Positions 26,120 to 35,280 of a stretch of 64,000 bases of DNA are shown here, piece after piece; positions within the stretch are counted from its first letter, which is position 1, and the number at the start of each line of letters is the position of its first letter. The stretch is taken from positions 1 through 64,000 of the forward strand of contig JBCBGC010000005.1 in assembly GCA_038527215.1 (NCBI GenBank). Reading direction: 5' to 3'. The notes beneath the pieces were generated by a model that did no database searches, was not told the origin of the DNA, and worked only from the letters and a program-made list of their open reading frames with translations. The position numbers were made by a program, and so were the translations under genes. This DNA is from JAWPMV01 sp038527215. GTDB taxonomy: Bacteria; Bacteroidota; Bacteroidia; J057.

Positions 26120-27256
26120 CTATGGCTCCACCTTCACCATTACAAACTCTGCGGGCTGCAGTGGCGCAAAGCCTACCACTACTTTCAAGCGTCCTGCGTC
26201 TATGTCAGCTTGCGTCATGGTCTCGCCCAATCCTACCCGGACGAAGTAAGCCTCTTTAGCCGTAGCAGCCGGGAAGGCTCCGGCCCGATATAGGTTCTGG
26301 AGGTGGGCGCTGATCTGACTTTTGAGGCTGGTCCAGGCTGAGGGTTGGAGGAGGTCCCCGGAATGGGCTTCCAGGGTCTGGTGGATGACCCGTTCAATCT
26401 CCAGGCCAAGGCGACGCACGGGCACGTAGCGCCATTCATTATCGTTGCCGGCCAGGGTACGGCTGCCCCAGAGGCAATAGCCACGCACCGGAATCAGCCG
26501 CAGCGGATTCACTGCCGGTCCAGGCATATTCATAAGACTTTCTACCTCCGGCTGACTGAGGGCAATCGGCAAACCATGCACGCCCCTCAGTTCCAGGCCG
26601 GCAGGGGCTTTCCAAACGCCCTGCTGTCCATCGAGCCGGACCATGGTCCCGGCAATGGCTCCACTGGCCGGGATGAGGTGGCCCTGGGCGTTTTGCAGAT
26701 AGGGCCAGTTGGCCATGCCATTGACGAGGGTTCCCCCTTGGAGTTGTTGCTTAAAGGCTTTGACGGCAGACCAGGCTAGGCTGCCCGAACGCATGGGTAC
26801 ATCAAAAAGGACAAAGGCACGCTTGTTTTCCGCCTGATTCAGGATGCTGGGCAGGAGTTGATAAAAAACGCGGGAAGGCAAACTCACCAAATCAGGCAAC
26901 ACCCAAATTTGAGCAGTCTGGGCGGCAGGCAGTTTTTGGATAGCCTGTAACACTTCCTGACTCCCAAAAGCAGGCGCCCCGCTTTTGATCGGCCCCAGCG
27001 AAATCACTTTCGCGGCTTGCCCGCCATTTTGCCAGAAAAACTCCAGGCTGTGTCGCAAAAAATATCCCTGTCCTGGCAGGCCTGGTTGCCCAAAGCGATC
27101 CTCAAACTGACGAAGGTTCTTCACCACATGGGTTTGGCCCACGGCTTTATCAGTATAGCCCCAAAAAACGACTTCTGTATCTTGCCCAAAAGCCTGATTT
27201 AGCATCAGGGCAGTCAGGAGGAATAAGCCTCCCCAGGTTTGTAGCCAATTTTTCAT
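26120..27256 (-). CDS. Contractile tail-sheath homologue with a signal peptide
   Basis: The C-terminal two thirds match phage/eCIS tail-sheath proteins: GVWKAPAGLELRGVHGL, VNPLRLIPVRGYCLWGSRT (the WGxRTLAGND stretch), EWRYVPVRRLGLEIE, then LYRAGAFPAATAKEAYFV, TQADIDAGRL and GFAPLQPAEFV. The N-terminal part (VVFWGYTDKAVGQ, then FLRHSLEFFWQNGG) is also sheath-like. Unusually, a signal peptide (NWLQTWGGLFLLTALMLNQA) precedes it, and at 378 residues it is shorter than typical sheaths. No tube, baseplate, spike or ATPase gene is nearby. An ATG at 27313 would add 19 residues before the signal peptide; 27256 is preferred. Sheath homology is firm; export is predicted; function unknown. Confidence 0.85.
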   Translation of the reverse strand: MKNWLQTWGGLFLLTALMLNQAFGQDTEVVFWGYTDKAVGQTHVVKNLRQFEDRFGQPGLPGQGYFLRHSLEFFWQNGGQAAKVISLGPIKSGAPAFGSQEVLQAIQKLPAAQTAQIWVLPDLVSLPSRVFYQLLPSILNQAENKRAFVLFDVPMRSGSLAWSAVKAFKQQLQGGTLVNGMANWPYLQNAQGHLIPASGAIAGTMVRLDGQQGVWKAPAGLELRGVHGLPIALSQPEVESLMNMPGPAVNPLRLIPVRGYCLWGSRTLAGNDNEWRYVPVRRLGLEIERVIHQTLEAHSGDLLQPSAWTSLKSQISAHLQNLYRAGAFPAATAKEAYFVRVGLGETMTQADIDAGRLKVVVGFAPLQPAEFVMVKVEP

Positions 27257-27427
27257 CCTACAGTCCATTGATTTACAGAGATTAGTATGGGTTCTGGATA
27301 AATTTGTAACCATTAAGCCTCAAATTCCTGCCACTCCGGATGCCTTATTTTTCCACTTTTCTAAAATTCCCTAAATTGAATAAATATAAGCAAGGAACAC
27401 TCTTTTTGCTGCTGAACTTCCTGAGCC

Positions 27428-30343
27428 ATGGCCCGATACCTACTTCTTTGTCTGCTTGCCTGTGCCGTTTGTCTGAATGGTTTCAGCCAAACCCTCGATG
27501 AAGCCGGCCTGCGCACGGCCATTGACAATGCTCAGCCTACCAAAACCAAAGTAGACTTAATCCTACAATTGGGGGACCTTATCCATGCGACGCAACCCAA
27601 GGAAGGGGTCAAATTGGGGAATGAAGCCCTTGACCTGGCCGAATTACTGCGATATGGCGTGGGACAAATGAAAGCCCATCACTTGATCGGTAGGGCCAAT
27701 CTCCGCCAGGGTAGATACAATCGCTCTACCAAAGCCCTTGAAGAAGCCTTGGCTTTAGCTCAAACGCTGGGACAGGAAACCATGGTGGTACAACTGTATA
27801 AAGAATTAAGTCTGACTTATGAACAGGCCGGTAAACCGACCAAGGCCGCTCCTTATAAACAGCAATACATGGCTGCCCGGAGAAAGGAGGCCCAGGCCAG
27901 AACAAGTCAGCAAATTGCCAACCTGGAAGACGCGGTAGGACAGCAGCGGGATTTATTGCTTTCGCAGCAATTGCAAACGGAGCGGGCCAAGCGAGAAAAC
28001 GAAGAAATTCTGGCTGAAGTGCAAAAGCGGGAAATGGAATTGATTCAAAAGGATCTATTGGTCTCCCGCATGGCCCAGGACTCTATAGAATTAGAGTTAG
28101 AAAAAACCACCCTTCTCCAGGATAAGCTCAAAACAGACCTGGCGCTGGAAAGAGCCCAACGGACGCGTAATTGGTTATTCATCGGCGGGGGCATGTTGCT
28201 CCTCCTGGCCCTGGGAGCCTGGCAGCGCCTACGCTTTCTCCAGACCCGCAAACAAGCCCGATTGGAACAAGAAAGAGTCCGCCAACTCGAGATTGTCGAT
28301 CACCTCAAGGACCAATTCCTGGCCAACACCTCGCACGAACTCAAAACCCCTCTTAATGGCATCATCGGCCTGGCGGAAGCCATGCATGAAAAGTTGGGAG
28401 AAGATAGCAAGGAAGAACAGCAGGAAACCCTGGCCATGATTGTGTCCTCAGGACGAAGGTTGAGTAGCCTGGTCAATGACCTGCTGGATTTTTCCCAAAT
28501 AAAAAATGATACCATAGAGCTTAAGCCCAAGCCCGTGGATCTCCGGTCTATGGTGGATGTGGTTTGTCGCATCAACCAGTCCATGGTAGGCGCCAAGCCC
28601 CTCACCGTGCTCAACAATATTCCAGTCGACGGCCTGGCGGTCGCAGCCGATGAGAACCGGCTGCAGCAAATCCTGCATAACCTGGTCGGCAATGCCATCA
28701 AATTCACCCATGCCGGAGAAGTACAAATCGACGCCCAGCCAAAAAACGGCATGATGGAGGTCTGCGTCAGCGATACCGGGATTGGGATTCCCCGCGAAAA
28801 ACACGAAGCCATCTTTGAAGCCTTTGTGCAGGCTGACGGCAGTATTCAGCGAGAATTTTCGGGCACAGGCCTGGGCTTGAGCATCAGTCGGAAATTAATC
28901 GAGCTGCATGGAGGAAAATTGTGGGTGGAATCCCAGGAAGGAAAAGGCTCGCGTTTTTTCTTTACCCTGCCGCTCTCGGCCGAAAAAGCTCATCCCGTGC
29001 AGAATACGGCCATGCTGGTCAAACCCCTGGTATCTCGTTCCCTCTCTGCTCCAGATGAGCCAGGGAAACTTACCCCCAAGCTAAACGGCAATGGGCAGCA
29101 GACCTTCCGCATTTTGGTAGTGGACGATGAGATCATTAATCATCAGGTACTGAAAAAGCACCTTTCGGACTCTCTATATGAGATCGTCCTGGCCAGTAAT
29201 GGCAGCCAGGCCCTGGAAATCATTTCCGGTCCCCATCGCTTTGACCTGGTGCTCCTGGATATCATGATGCCGCAAATGTCGGGCTACGAAGTCTGCCAAA
29301 AGATCCGGGAGACCTATCTGGCCTCAGAATTACCGGTGATCATGGTTACGGCCAAAAACCAGGTAGAAGACCTGGTTACCGGTCTGGCATCCGGCGCAAA
29401 CGACTATATCTCCAAGCCTTTTACCCGAGATGAACTCCTGGCCCGGGTTAAAACCCACTTGAACCTGCTCCATATCCACGATGCTACCAAAAAATTTGTG
29501 CCGGTAGAGTTCCTGGAAAGTTTGGGCTATGACAGCATCACCGAAGTACAACTGGGCGATCTGTCCTCCCGGGAAGTAACCGTATTTTTCTCTGATATAC
29601 GGGCTTATACCAGCCTCTCTGAAGGCATGAGCCCGGAAGATAATTTCCGTTTCGTCAATGCCTACGCAGGCAGAATGGGGCCGATCATCCGCAAGTACGG
29701 AGGTTTCGTCAATCAATATTTGGGGGATGGCATCATGGCCATTTTCCAAAAAGGACCGGAAAAGGCCATTCGGGCGGCCATTGAAATGCAAGAATCTGTC
29801 AAACGCTATAATGCGGAGCGAATAGCTGCCAATCGCGCTCCGATCAAAGTAGGCATGGGGTTGCACTCCGGGCCCCTGGTGATGGGCATCATTGGTGATA
29901 AGGAAAGACGGGATGCCGCGACCATTTCGGACACGGTGAACACCGCTGCCCGCATGGAAGGCCTTACCAAGTTCTATGGGGCCAATATCCTGGTCAGTGA
30001 ATCCACCCTCTCCGGTCTAAGCGATCCTACCCGCTTTCACTATCGTTATTTGGGAAGGGTACAGGTAAAAGGTAAAAAACAAGCCATAGGAGTGTATGAA
30101 TTTTTTGGGGGAGAGGACCAGGCCAATCAAACCCTGAAATGGGGGGTGCAGCAGGATTTTGAGCAAGGACTCCGACACTACTTCGCCAGAGAATTTCCGG
30201 AAGCCATCCGGAGCTTTGAGTTAGTCCTCTCCATCAATCAAGATGATCGGGCCGCCACGCACTACCTACAACGGGCCGTGGATTTTTCTCAAAGTGGGGT
30301 ACCTGAAAACTGGGACGGCGTGGAAACCATGTCATTCAAGTAG
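27428..30343 (+). CDS. Hybrid histidine kinase with receiver and adenylate/guanylate cyclase domains
   Basis: The 971-residue protein has a signal peptide, a periplasmic TPR-like sensor (about 22-145), a coiled coil, a membrane helix (about 248-265), HisKA with SHELKTPLNG (His303), an ATPase domain (NLVGNAIKFT, DTGIGIP, GTGLGLSIS), a receiver with Asp611 in LVLLDIMMPQMSG and the DD pair in VVDDE, then a class III cyclase domain with FFSDIRAYT (Asp723) and YLGDGIMAIF (Asp767). It couples phosphorelay to cyclic nucleotide production. Whether it makes cAMP or cGMP is not settled. It stands alone, with no regulator gene beside it. Confidence 0.93.
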   Translation: MARYLLLCLLACAVCLNGFSQTLDEAGLRTAIDNAQPTKTKVDLILQLGDLIHATQPKEGVKLGNEALDLAELLRYGVGQMKAHHLIGRANLRQGRYNRSTKALEEALALAQTLGQETMVVQLYKELSLTYEQAGKPTKAAPYKQQYMAARRKEAQARTSQQIANLEDAVGQQRDLLLSQQLQTERAKRENEEILAEVQKREMELIQKDLLVSRMAQDSIELELEKTTLLQDKLKTDLALERAQRTRNWLFIGGGMLLLLALGAWQRLRFLQTRKQARLEQERVRQLEIVDHLKDQFLANTSHELKTPLNGIIGLAEAMHEKLGEDSKEEQQETLAMIVSSGRRLSSLVNDLLDFSQIKNDTIELKPKPVDLRSMVDVVCRINQSMVGAKPLTVLNNIPVDGLAVAADENRLQQILHNLVGNAIKFTHAGEVQIDAQPKNGMMEVCVSDTGIGIPREKHEAIFEAFVQADGSIQREFSGTGLGLSISRKLIELHGGKLWVESQEGKGSRFFFTLPLSAEKAHPVQNTAMLVKPLVSRSLSAPDEPGKLTPKLNGNGQQTFRILVVDDEIINHQVLKKHLSDSLYEIVLASNGSQALEIISGPHRFDLVLLDIMMPQMSGYEVCQKIRETYLASELPVIMVTAKNQVEDLVTGLASGANDYISKPFTRDELLARVKTHLNLLHIHDATKKFVPVEFLESLGYDSITEVQLGDLSSREVTVFFSDIRAYTSLSEGMSPEDNFRFVNAYAGRMGPIIRKYGGFVNQYLGDGIMAIFQKGPEKAIRAAIEMQESVKRYNAERIAANRAPIKVGMGLHSGPLVMGIIGDKERRDAATISDTVNTAARMEGLTKFYGANILVSESTLSGLSDPTRFHYRYLGRVQVKGKKQAIGVYEFFGGEDQANQTLKWGVQQDFEQGLRHYFAREFPEAIRSFELVLSINQDDRAATHYLQRAVDFSQSGVPENWDGVETMSFK

Positions 30344-30825
30344 ATAAAAGATTCCATGAACGAAAGAATCTGCAAGCGAAAAAAGAATGATCATTCAATT
30401 TTTTTCATATTTATTTTATATTTGAACAGTTTTTGCAGTCATGCTATACATCCGTAGAACTCCCTGTACAGAATGAGCGTACAATCAGGCGTTCTTTGAT
30501 CAAGACTAAAGACCGCATCAAGTCCGTGCTATAAGCACAAAGCCCGCAAAAGTTGGGAAATCCTGACGCTTTTAGAAAGATTACCCAATGGGTAGAAGGA
30601 CATATTGGCGTAATTCTATATATTACGATAGTCGAAAATCTGATTTTCCGGTCCTTTCGGTCATCAAGTGTGTCTCTCGGAGGGTTTGACCGTCTATAAG
30701 GGTAGACCATACAAATTGATTTAAAGTTTTTCTTTCCATACTAGCAGTTGAGCCCGTCCCCTTTGGGGGATGGGTTCTTTCGTTTGGCTTTTCTGTATAT
30801 TGCTCCTCATATCCAGCCAAACCTT
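30344..30825. other. 482-base intergenic region, no convincing gene
   Basis: An exact -7 box TATATTTG lies at 30417-30424. A GC-rich stem followed by T-rich sequence lies at 30753-30780. Between them no good reading frame is seen; short plus-strand stretches such as RSLIKTKDRIKSVL vaguely recall IS110-type transposases and may be a decayed element. It could also be a 350-base RNA unit or leader of the next gene. Confidence 0.4.
30753..30780 (+). terminator. Terminator-like stem before the hypothetical gene at 30826
   Basis: CCCGTCCCC, loop TTT, GGGGGATGGG, followed by TTCTTT. It could end a transcript starting near 30431 or act as an attenuator for the gene at 30826. Confidence 0.4.
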
Positions 30826-31524
30826 ATGCGACTCCTACGTTCCTGGTTTTTATCTGATCCCGTCGATCTTCATGCCCTGCAGCTTGACCCCCTTGGATGG
30901 CCTTTGCATGAAGAAAATAAATATGAACGCCTCTGGCGCGCCGCTCAATTCCCAGCTCAGCTTTCCAAGCATTTTTTCCCCAGGGTCCCCGATCTTCCCG
31001 CTCATCCCAGCCTAATGGATCGGCTGATTCCATTTTATCAGAAAAAACTTAAGAAGCCGCAGGCGGGCATCATCGAGATCAGTCCGGTGGTCATTCAGGA
31101 ACTTGACGCCATCCGTACCCTCTTTAAATTCCCGCTCTCTTCCGGAGGATACCTTTACCTGGCCTCTCTCACCATTCCTTTTGCTAACTATAGCTATGTG
31201 ATCAAAGTGCAATCACAGGAATTCCAGGATATAGGCGGGCGAGAAAGAGAGGTGCGGAAAAGATGGGAACGCAAAAACCAAGATCCCTCCGCGGCCTGGA
31301 CTTGTCCTCCTTTTCCCAATTTGGCAAAAGGCCCGCACAGCATGAACGAATCTGATAAAAGGGAATACGACCGCATTTTTGCCCAACATCCCCTCAGTCA
31401 GGTCCGAAGATGGTTGCCGAAGGTGGAAAAAAGCCTGCAGCTAGATCCTGCTCTCTATGACCTGGCCCCTTTCCGGAAGGGCTTAAAGAAAAAATCCCCG
31501 AAAGCCAGAGGCTCTCAGGGATAA
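30826..31524 (+). CDS. Hypothetical cytoplasmic protein
   Basis: From the ATG at 30826 (MRLLRSWFLSDPVDLHALQL) the protein has 232 residues; an ATG at 30748 would add 26 residues that overlap the stem-loop. It has no signal peptide or membrane helix, a helical N-terminus, a beta-rich middle (AGIIEISPVVIQEL, YLYLASLTIPFANYSYVIKV) and a basic C-terminus. I do not recognise the family or a catalytic motif. Confidence 0.6.
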   Translation: MRLLRSWFLSDPVDLHALQLDPLGWPLHEENKYERLWRAAQFPAQLSKHFFPRVPDLPAHPSLMDRLIPFYQKKLKKPQAGIIEISPVVIQELDAIRTLFKFPLSSGGYLYLASLTIPFANYSYVIKVQSQEFQDIGGREREVRKRWERKNQDPSAAWTCPPFPNLAKGPHSMNESDKREYDRIFAQHPLSQVRRWLPKVEKSLQLDPALYDLAPFRKGLKKKSPKARGSQG

Positions 31525-31887
31525 TCACCTAAATGATTGTTGTGGACACGTACCACGCCAAACTGGTTGGCGTTGGATTAGCTTAGGCACTAGGCCTGCA
31601 CAAATATAGGGCTTTTTCCTAGACCCAAAGGCCTAATCTTGAGGTTTTGTGGGAGAGGGGCGAATTTTTCTCCACAACTTCCTGCCTTTTGTTTAACCCT
31701 TCTTCTTCAAACGCCCGACAAAAAGCGCAAAGTTTTCTCAAAATGAGAAAATCCTTTTCAATATGAGAAGGATTTTCAGCCGTGCCAAACAGAAGGGCCT
31801 GATAATCAGCCATGTGCCATTTTTTGGTTTGGGTGGAACAGGCTTTGCCAAATAGAGGACGTACAGCGACAAGCAAAACCAAAGACA
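31525..31887. other. 363-base intergenic region with two overlapping hairpins
   Basis: TTTTCTCA/TGAGAAAA (31733-31751) and GAAAATCCTT/AAGGATTTTC (31747-31777) share bases, so only one can form at a time. ACGCCAA/TTGGCGT forms another small stem near 31556-31574. No gene is supported; a minus-strand open frame (31619-31888) has no family likeness. Confidence 0.4.
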
Positions 31888-32805
31888 ATGAAACGATTAA
31901 CCCTCATATATTTTCTCGCACCCTTCATGTTTATGGCATGTAACCAAGGGAAGATTAGTGAACTAGAGCAAAAGAATAAAGCCTTGATGGCTGCCAACTA
32001 TGAGCAGGATTCTATTCTGAACGACTTCATGGGCTCCTTCAACGCTTTCGAAGATAATATCTCTGCTATTAAAGAGCGTGAAAACCTCATCGGGATGAAT
32101 TCTGATGATCCCGAATTGAGAAAGGATGGCAAAGATCAGGTCCTGGAAGATTTGCAGTCTATCGATGACTTGCTCAACCAGAACCGCCAGATCATTGAAG
32201 ATTTGAATCAGAAGATTGAGCAAAATGAGACCAAAATGCCTCAGCTCCGTCGCCTGATCACCCGTCTGAAGTCTCAGTTAGAAGAAAAAGACGGAGAAGT
32301 AATCGTCCTGAAAGAACAATTAGCTGAACTCAACTATAATGTTGAAGAACTCAACCTGAAGGTCAACACCCTGGCCAGCAACAATGAAACCCTCACTCGT
32401 AATAATGAGGCGCAGACCTGGAGAATTGCTGAGCAGGACTCTTTGATCAACCTGCAGGGAGAAACTATCGGCGACCAAACGAATACACTGAATACCGCTT
32501 ATTATATCACCGGAACCTACAAGGACCTCAAGAAAATGAACGTCCTGACCGCCACCGGAGGATTCATCGGCATCGGAAGAATCAAGCAATTGCTACCTGA
32601 CTTTGACGAAAGCGGATTCCAAAAAATAGACATCACTGAGGTAAAAAGTATCCCGGTAGACACCAAAAAGGCTCAGATCATGACCAGCCACCCCAGCGGA
32701 TCGTATGTCTTCAATGAAGCTGACAAGCGCATCGAAGGCCTGGAGATCACTGACCCTGAGACCTTTTGGAAAAATACCAAGTACCTCGTAGTGGTTACGA
32801 ATTAA
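31888..32805 (+). CDS. Coiled-coil lipoprotein
   Basis: The 305-residue protein has a lipoprotein signal (MKRLTLIYFLAPFMFMAC), a long coiled coil (about 25-195, with heptads such as ISELEQKNKALMAANYEQ) and a C-terminal globular part (TAYYITGTYKDLKKMNVL ... GRIKQLLPDF ... MTSHPSGSYVFN). This layout is shared by a common Bacteroidota lipoprotein family of unknown job. It is followed by a strong terminator. Confidence 0.8.
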   Translation: MKRLTLIYFLAPFMFMACNQGKISELEQKNKALMAANYEQDSILNDFMGSFNAFEDNISAIKERENLIGMNSDDPELRKDGKDQVLEDLQSIDDLLNQNRQIIEDLNQKIEQNETKMPQLRRLITRLKSQLEEKDGEVIVLKEQLAELNYNVEELNLKVNTLASNNETLTRNNEAQTWRIAEQDSLINLQGETIGDQTNTLNTAYYITGTYKDLKKMNVLTATGGFIGIGRIKQLLPDFDESGFQKIDITEVKSIPVDTKKAQIMTSHPSGSYVFNEADKRIEGLEITDPETFWKNTKYLVVVTN

Positions 32806-33132
32806 ATGGGGGAATCAAGGGATCAGTTTCGTAAGTTTCTTGCGGCTGGTCCCTACTTTTTTTCCTTCCCATAAGAATCAGGAAGTATCGTATTTGCCTT
32901 AATGGGGACCCAAGCGGTAACGCTCGGGTTCTTTTTTTTTGCCCCTTTCCTACCCTGCATAAAATTATCGTAAAGTGTCGCCCAGACGGATGGGTTTTAC
33001 TCAGGTTCTTCGTTACTTTGCCGTCGCATCGCTTGGCTGAAAATGCCAGGCTTCTTTGAATTGTGTATGGATACCTCTATCTTGTGGTCATTATGACTAT
33101 AAGGAAGGACCTTAATCAACTTATTAACCCAC
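32806..33132. other. 327-base spacer between lipoprotein gene and tkt
   Basis: It holds the terminator at 32904-32940 and, after it, the tkt leader. No exact TAnnTTTG box was found; TTACTTTG at 33015-33022 is the closest. No gene seen. Confidence 0.4.
32904..32940 (+). terminator. Rho-independent terminator
   Basis: GACCCAAGCG and CGCTCGGGTTC pair around GTAA and are followed by nine T. It ends the coiled-coil lipoprotein transcript. Confidence 0.85.
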
Positions 33133-35202
33133 ATGTCTGATCAATCCATCCTCATGAATCCAGATCCTAAAACCACTGCCCTTGCGGCCAATAATATCCG
33201 GATCCTTTCGGCGGCCATGGTAGAAAAAGCAAAATCCGGCCACCCTGGTGGGGCTATGGGCGGAGCGGATTTTATTCATATCGTATATTCAGAATTCTTA
33301 CGCTTTGATCCGCAAGACCCAAGCTGGCCACATCGGGACCGCTTTTTTCTGGATCCTGGTCATATGTCTCCCATGCTGTATTCGCAGCTGGCCATGGTGG
33401 GCCTTTTTTCGCTAGATGACCTGGCCAACTTCCGCCAATGGGGCAGTCCTACTCCGGGCCACCCTGAACTAGACCTGGCTAGAGGCGTTGAAAATACCAG
33501 TGGTCCTTTGGGACAAGGCCATACTTTTGCCGTGGGTGCAGCTATCGCGGAGCGCTTCCTGGTAGAAAGATTTGGCGATTGGATGGCCCATCGTACCTTC
33601 GCTTATATCTCTGATGGAGGGATTCAGGAAGAAATTTCTCAGGGTGCCGGGCGGATTGCCGGATTCCTGGGGCTGGGCAACCTGACCATGTTTTACGATT
33701 CCAACGACATTCAGCTTTCTTCCGAAACCAAGGATGTCATGGATGAAGATACGGCTGCTAAATACGAAAGCTGGGGCTGGCACGTCATGACCATTGAAGG
33801 CAATGATCCTGAGGCCATTCGTGAAGCCCTGAAAGCCAGTATGGCAGAAACTGAGCGGCCTTCTCTCATTATTGGAAAAACCATCATGGGTAAAGGCGCG
33901 GTTACAGAGGCAGGCGAAAGCTTTGAGCGGGAAGTGGAAACCCACGGTATGCCGCTGAGCAAAGCCGGTGCTTCTTTTGCCAAATCCATCGCAAATCTGG
34001 GGGGAGATCCCGAAAATCCTTTTGTGATTTTCCCTGAGGTAGCCAGCTATTACGAAGCTGTCTTGGCGGGTAAAAAAGCGGCAGTCGCCGAGAAAAAAGC
34101 CGAAGAAGCGGCCTGGGCTGAAGCGAATCCTGCCCTGGCTGATAAACTGGCCCTTTTCCTCTCCGGCAAAACCCCTGAGATTGATTACAGTGCCATTTCT
34201 CAAAAAGAGAATATCGCCAGCCGCAACGCTTCCGGTACCGTACTGGCTTATTTCGCTGACCATATAGAAAACCTGATCGTCGCTTCGGCCGACCTTTCCA
34301 ATAGTGATAAAACCGATGCCTTCCTGAAAAAGACCACCTCCTTTAAAAAAGGAGACTTTTCCGGTTCTTTCCTGCAGGCAGGGGTAGCGGAATTGACCAT
34401 GTCTTCCATTGCGGTGGGCATGTCGCTGCACGGCGGGGTGATTCCGGTCTGTGCGACCTTCTTTGTGTTTTCTGACTATATGAAACCGACCCTGCGTCTG
34501 GCCGCGCTCATGGAGCAGCCCGTCAAGTTTATCTGGACGCATGATGCTTTCCGGGTAGGCGAAGATGGTCCTACCCACCAGCCGGTGGAGCAAGAAGCGC
34601 AGTTACGTTTATTGGAACACTTGAAAAATCACAGCGGGAACAACAGCTTCCTGGTATTACGTCCGGCAGACGCTCAGGAAACTACCGTAGCCTGGCAGAT
34701 GGCCATGGAAAATACCGACACCCCTACGGGGTTGATTTTTTCCCGCCAGAACATCAAAGACCTGCCCACTGCAGGATCTCGCTTTGAAGCGGCTCAGGGC
34801 GCTAAAAAGGGTGCCTATATCGTAGAAGCGGTGGACGGCACTCCTGATCTGGTGCTCGTCGCCAATGGATCTGAAGTCAGTACGTTGGTGGAAGGCGCCG
34901 CCCTGCTGCGCGAGCGCAAAGGCCTGAACGTACAGATCGTATCGGCTATTTCTGAGGGCTTGTTCCGGGATCAGGATGCCGCCTATCAGGAGTCTGTTCT
35001 GCCTTCTCGCATTCCTACCCTGGCCCTGACCGCGGGCTTACCCGTAAGCATGCGTGGCCTGGTCGGACCTTTCGGAAAAGTCGTAGGACTGGATCACTTC
35101 GGTCATTCTGCGCCTTACACAGTGTTGGACGAAAAGCTGGGGTATACTGGCGAAAACGTCTATCAGCAAAGTGTCAGCTATCTCGAATCCTATCAGGCTT
35201 AG
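33133..35202 (+). CDS. tkt: Transketolase
   Basis: The 689-residue protein is a full transketolase: the N-terminal thiamine-diphosphate domain (KSGHPGGAMGGADF, GPLGQGHTFAVG, the ISDGGIQEE stretch), the pyrimidine-binding domain (MSLHGGVIPVCATFFVFSDY, then DAFRVGEDGPTHQPVEQ) and the C-terminal domain. It moves two-carbon units between sugar phosphates in the non-oxidative pentose phosphate pathway. It is followed by a terminator and the xylulokinase gene, whose product xylulose 5-phosphate is its substrate. Confidence 0.97.
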   Translation: MSDQSILMNPDPKTTALAANNIRILSAAMVEKAKSGHPGGAMGGADFIHIVYSEFLRFDPQDPSWPHRDRFFLDPGHMSPMLYSQLAMVGLFSLDDLANFRQWGSPTPGHPELDLARGVENTSGPLGQGHTFAVGAAIAERFLVERFGDWMAHRTFAYISDGGIQEEISQGAGRIAGFLGLGNLTMFYDSNDIQLSSETKDVMDEDTAAKYESWGWHVMTIEGNDPEAIREALKASMAETERPSLIIGKTIMGKGAVTEAGESFEREVETHGMPLSKAGASFAKSIANLGGDPENPFVIFPEVASYYEAVLAGKKAAVAEKKAEEAAWAEANPALADKLALFLSGKTPEIDYSAISQKENIASRNASGTVLAYFADHIENLIVASADLSNSDKTDAFLKKTTSFKKGDFSGSFLQAGVAELTMSSIAVGMSLHGGVIPVCATFFVFSDYMKPTLRLAALMEQPVKFIWTHDAFRVGEDGPTHQPVEQEAQLRLLEHLKNHSGNNSFLVLRPADAQETTVAWQMAMENTDTPTGLIFSRQNIKDLPTAGSRFEAAQGAKKGAYIVEAVDGTPDLVLVANGSEVSTLVEGAALLRERKGLNVQIVSAISEGLFRDQDAAYQESVLPSRIPTLALTAGLPVSMRGLVGPFGKVVGLDHFGHSAPYTVLDEKLGYTGENVYQQSVSYLESYQA

Positions 35203-35221
35203 CCTGTAAGATCATATAACT

Positions 35222-35258
35222 GGGGTCAGCCGTGTGCCCACGTCTGGCCCCTTTTTTT
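35222..35258 (+). terminator. Rho-independent terminator after tkt
   Basis: GGGGTCAG and CTGGCCCC pair (one G-T) and are followed by seven T, so tkt and the xylulokinase gene can be separate units. Confidence 0.8.
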
Positions 35259-35280
35259 AGACATACCTAGAAATCTGGCC

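Noticed and set aside
26120..27256. A prophage or complete contractile injection system
   Set aside because: No tube, baseplate, spike, capsid, integrase or ATPase genes are near the sheath homologue.
30444..30820. Minus-strand frames in the spacer after the kinase-cyclase gene
   Set aside because: Two overlapping short frames without likeness; no start signal.
31619..31888. Minus-strand open frame of 89 codons
   Set aside because: No family likeness, overlaps hairpins, and its start overlaps the lipoprotein start; probably chance.
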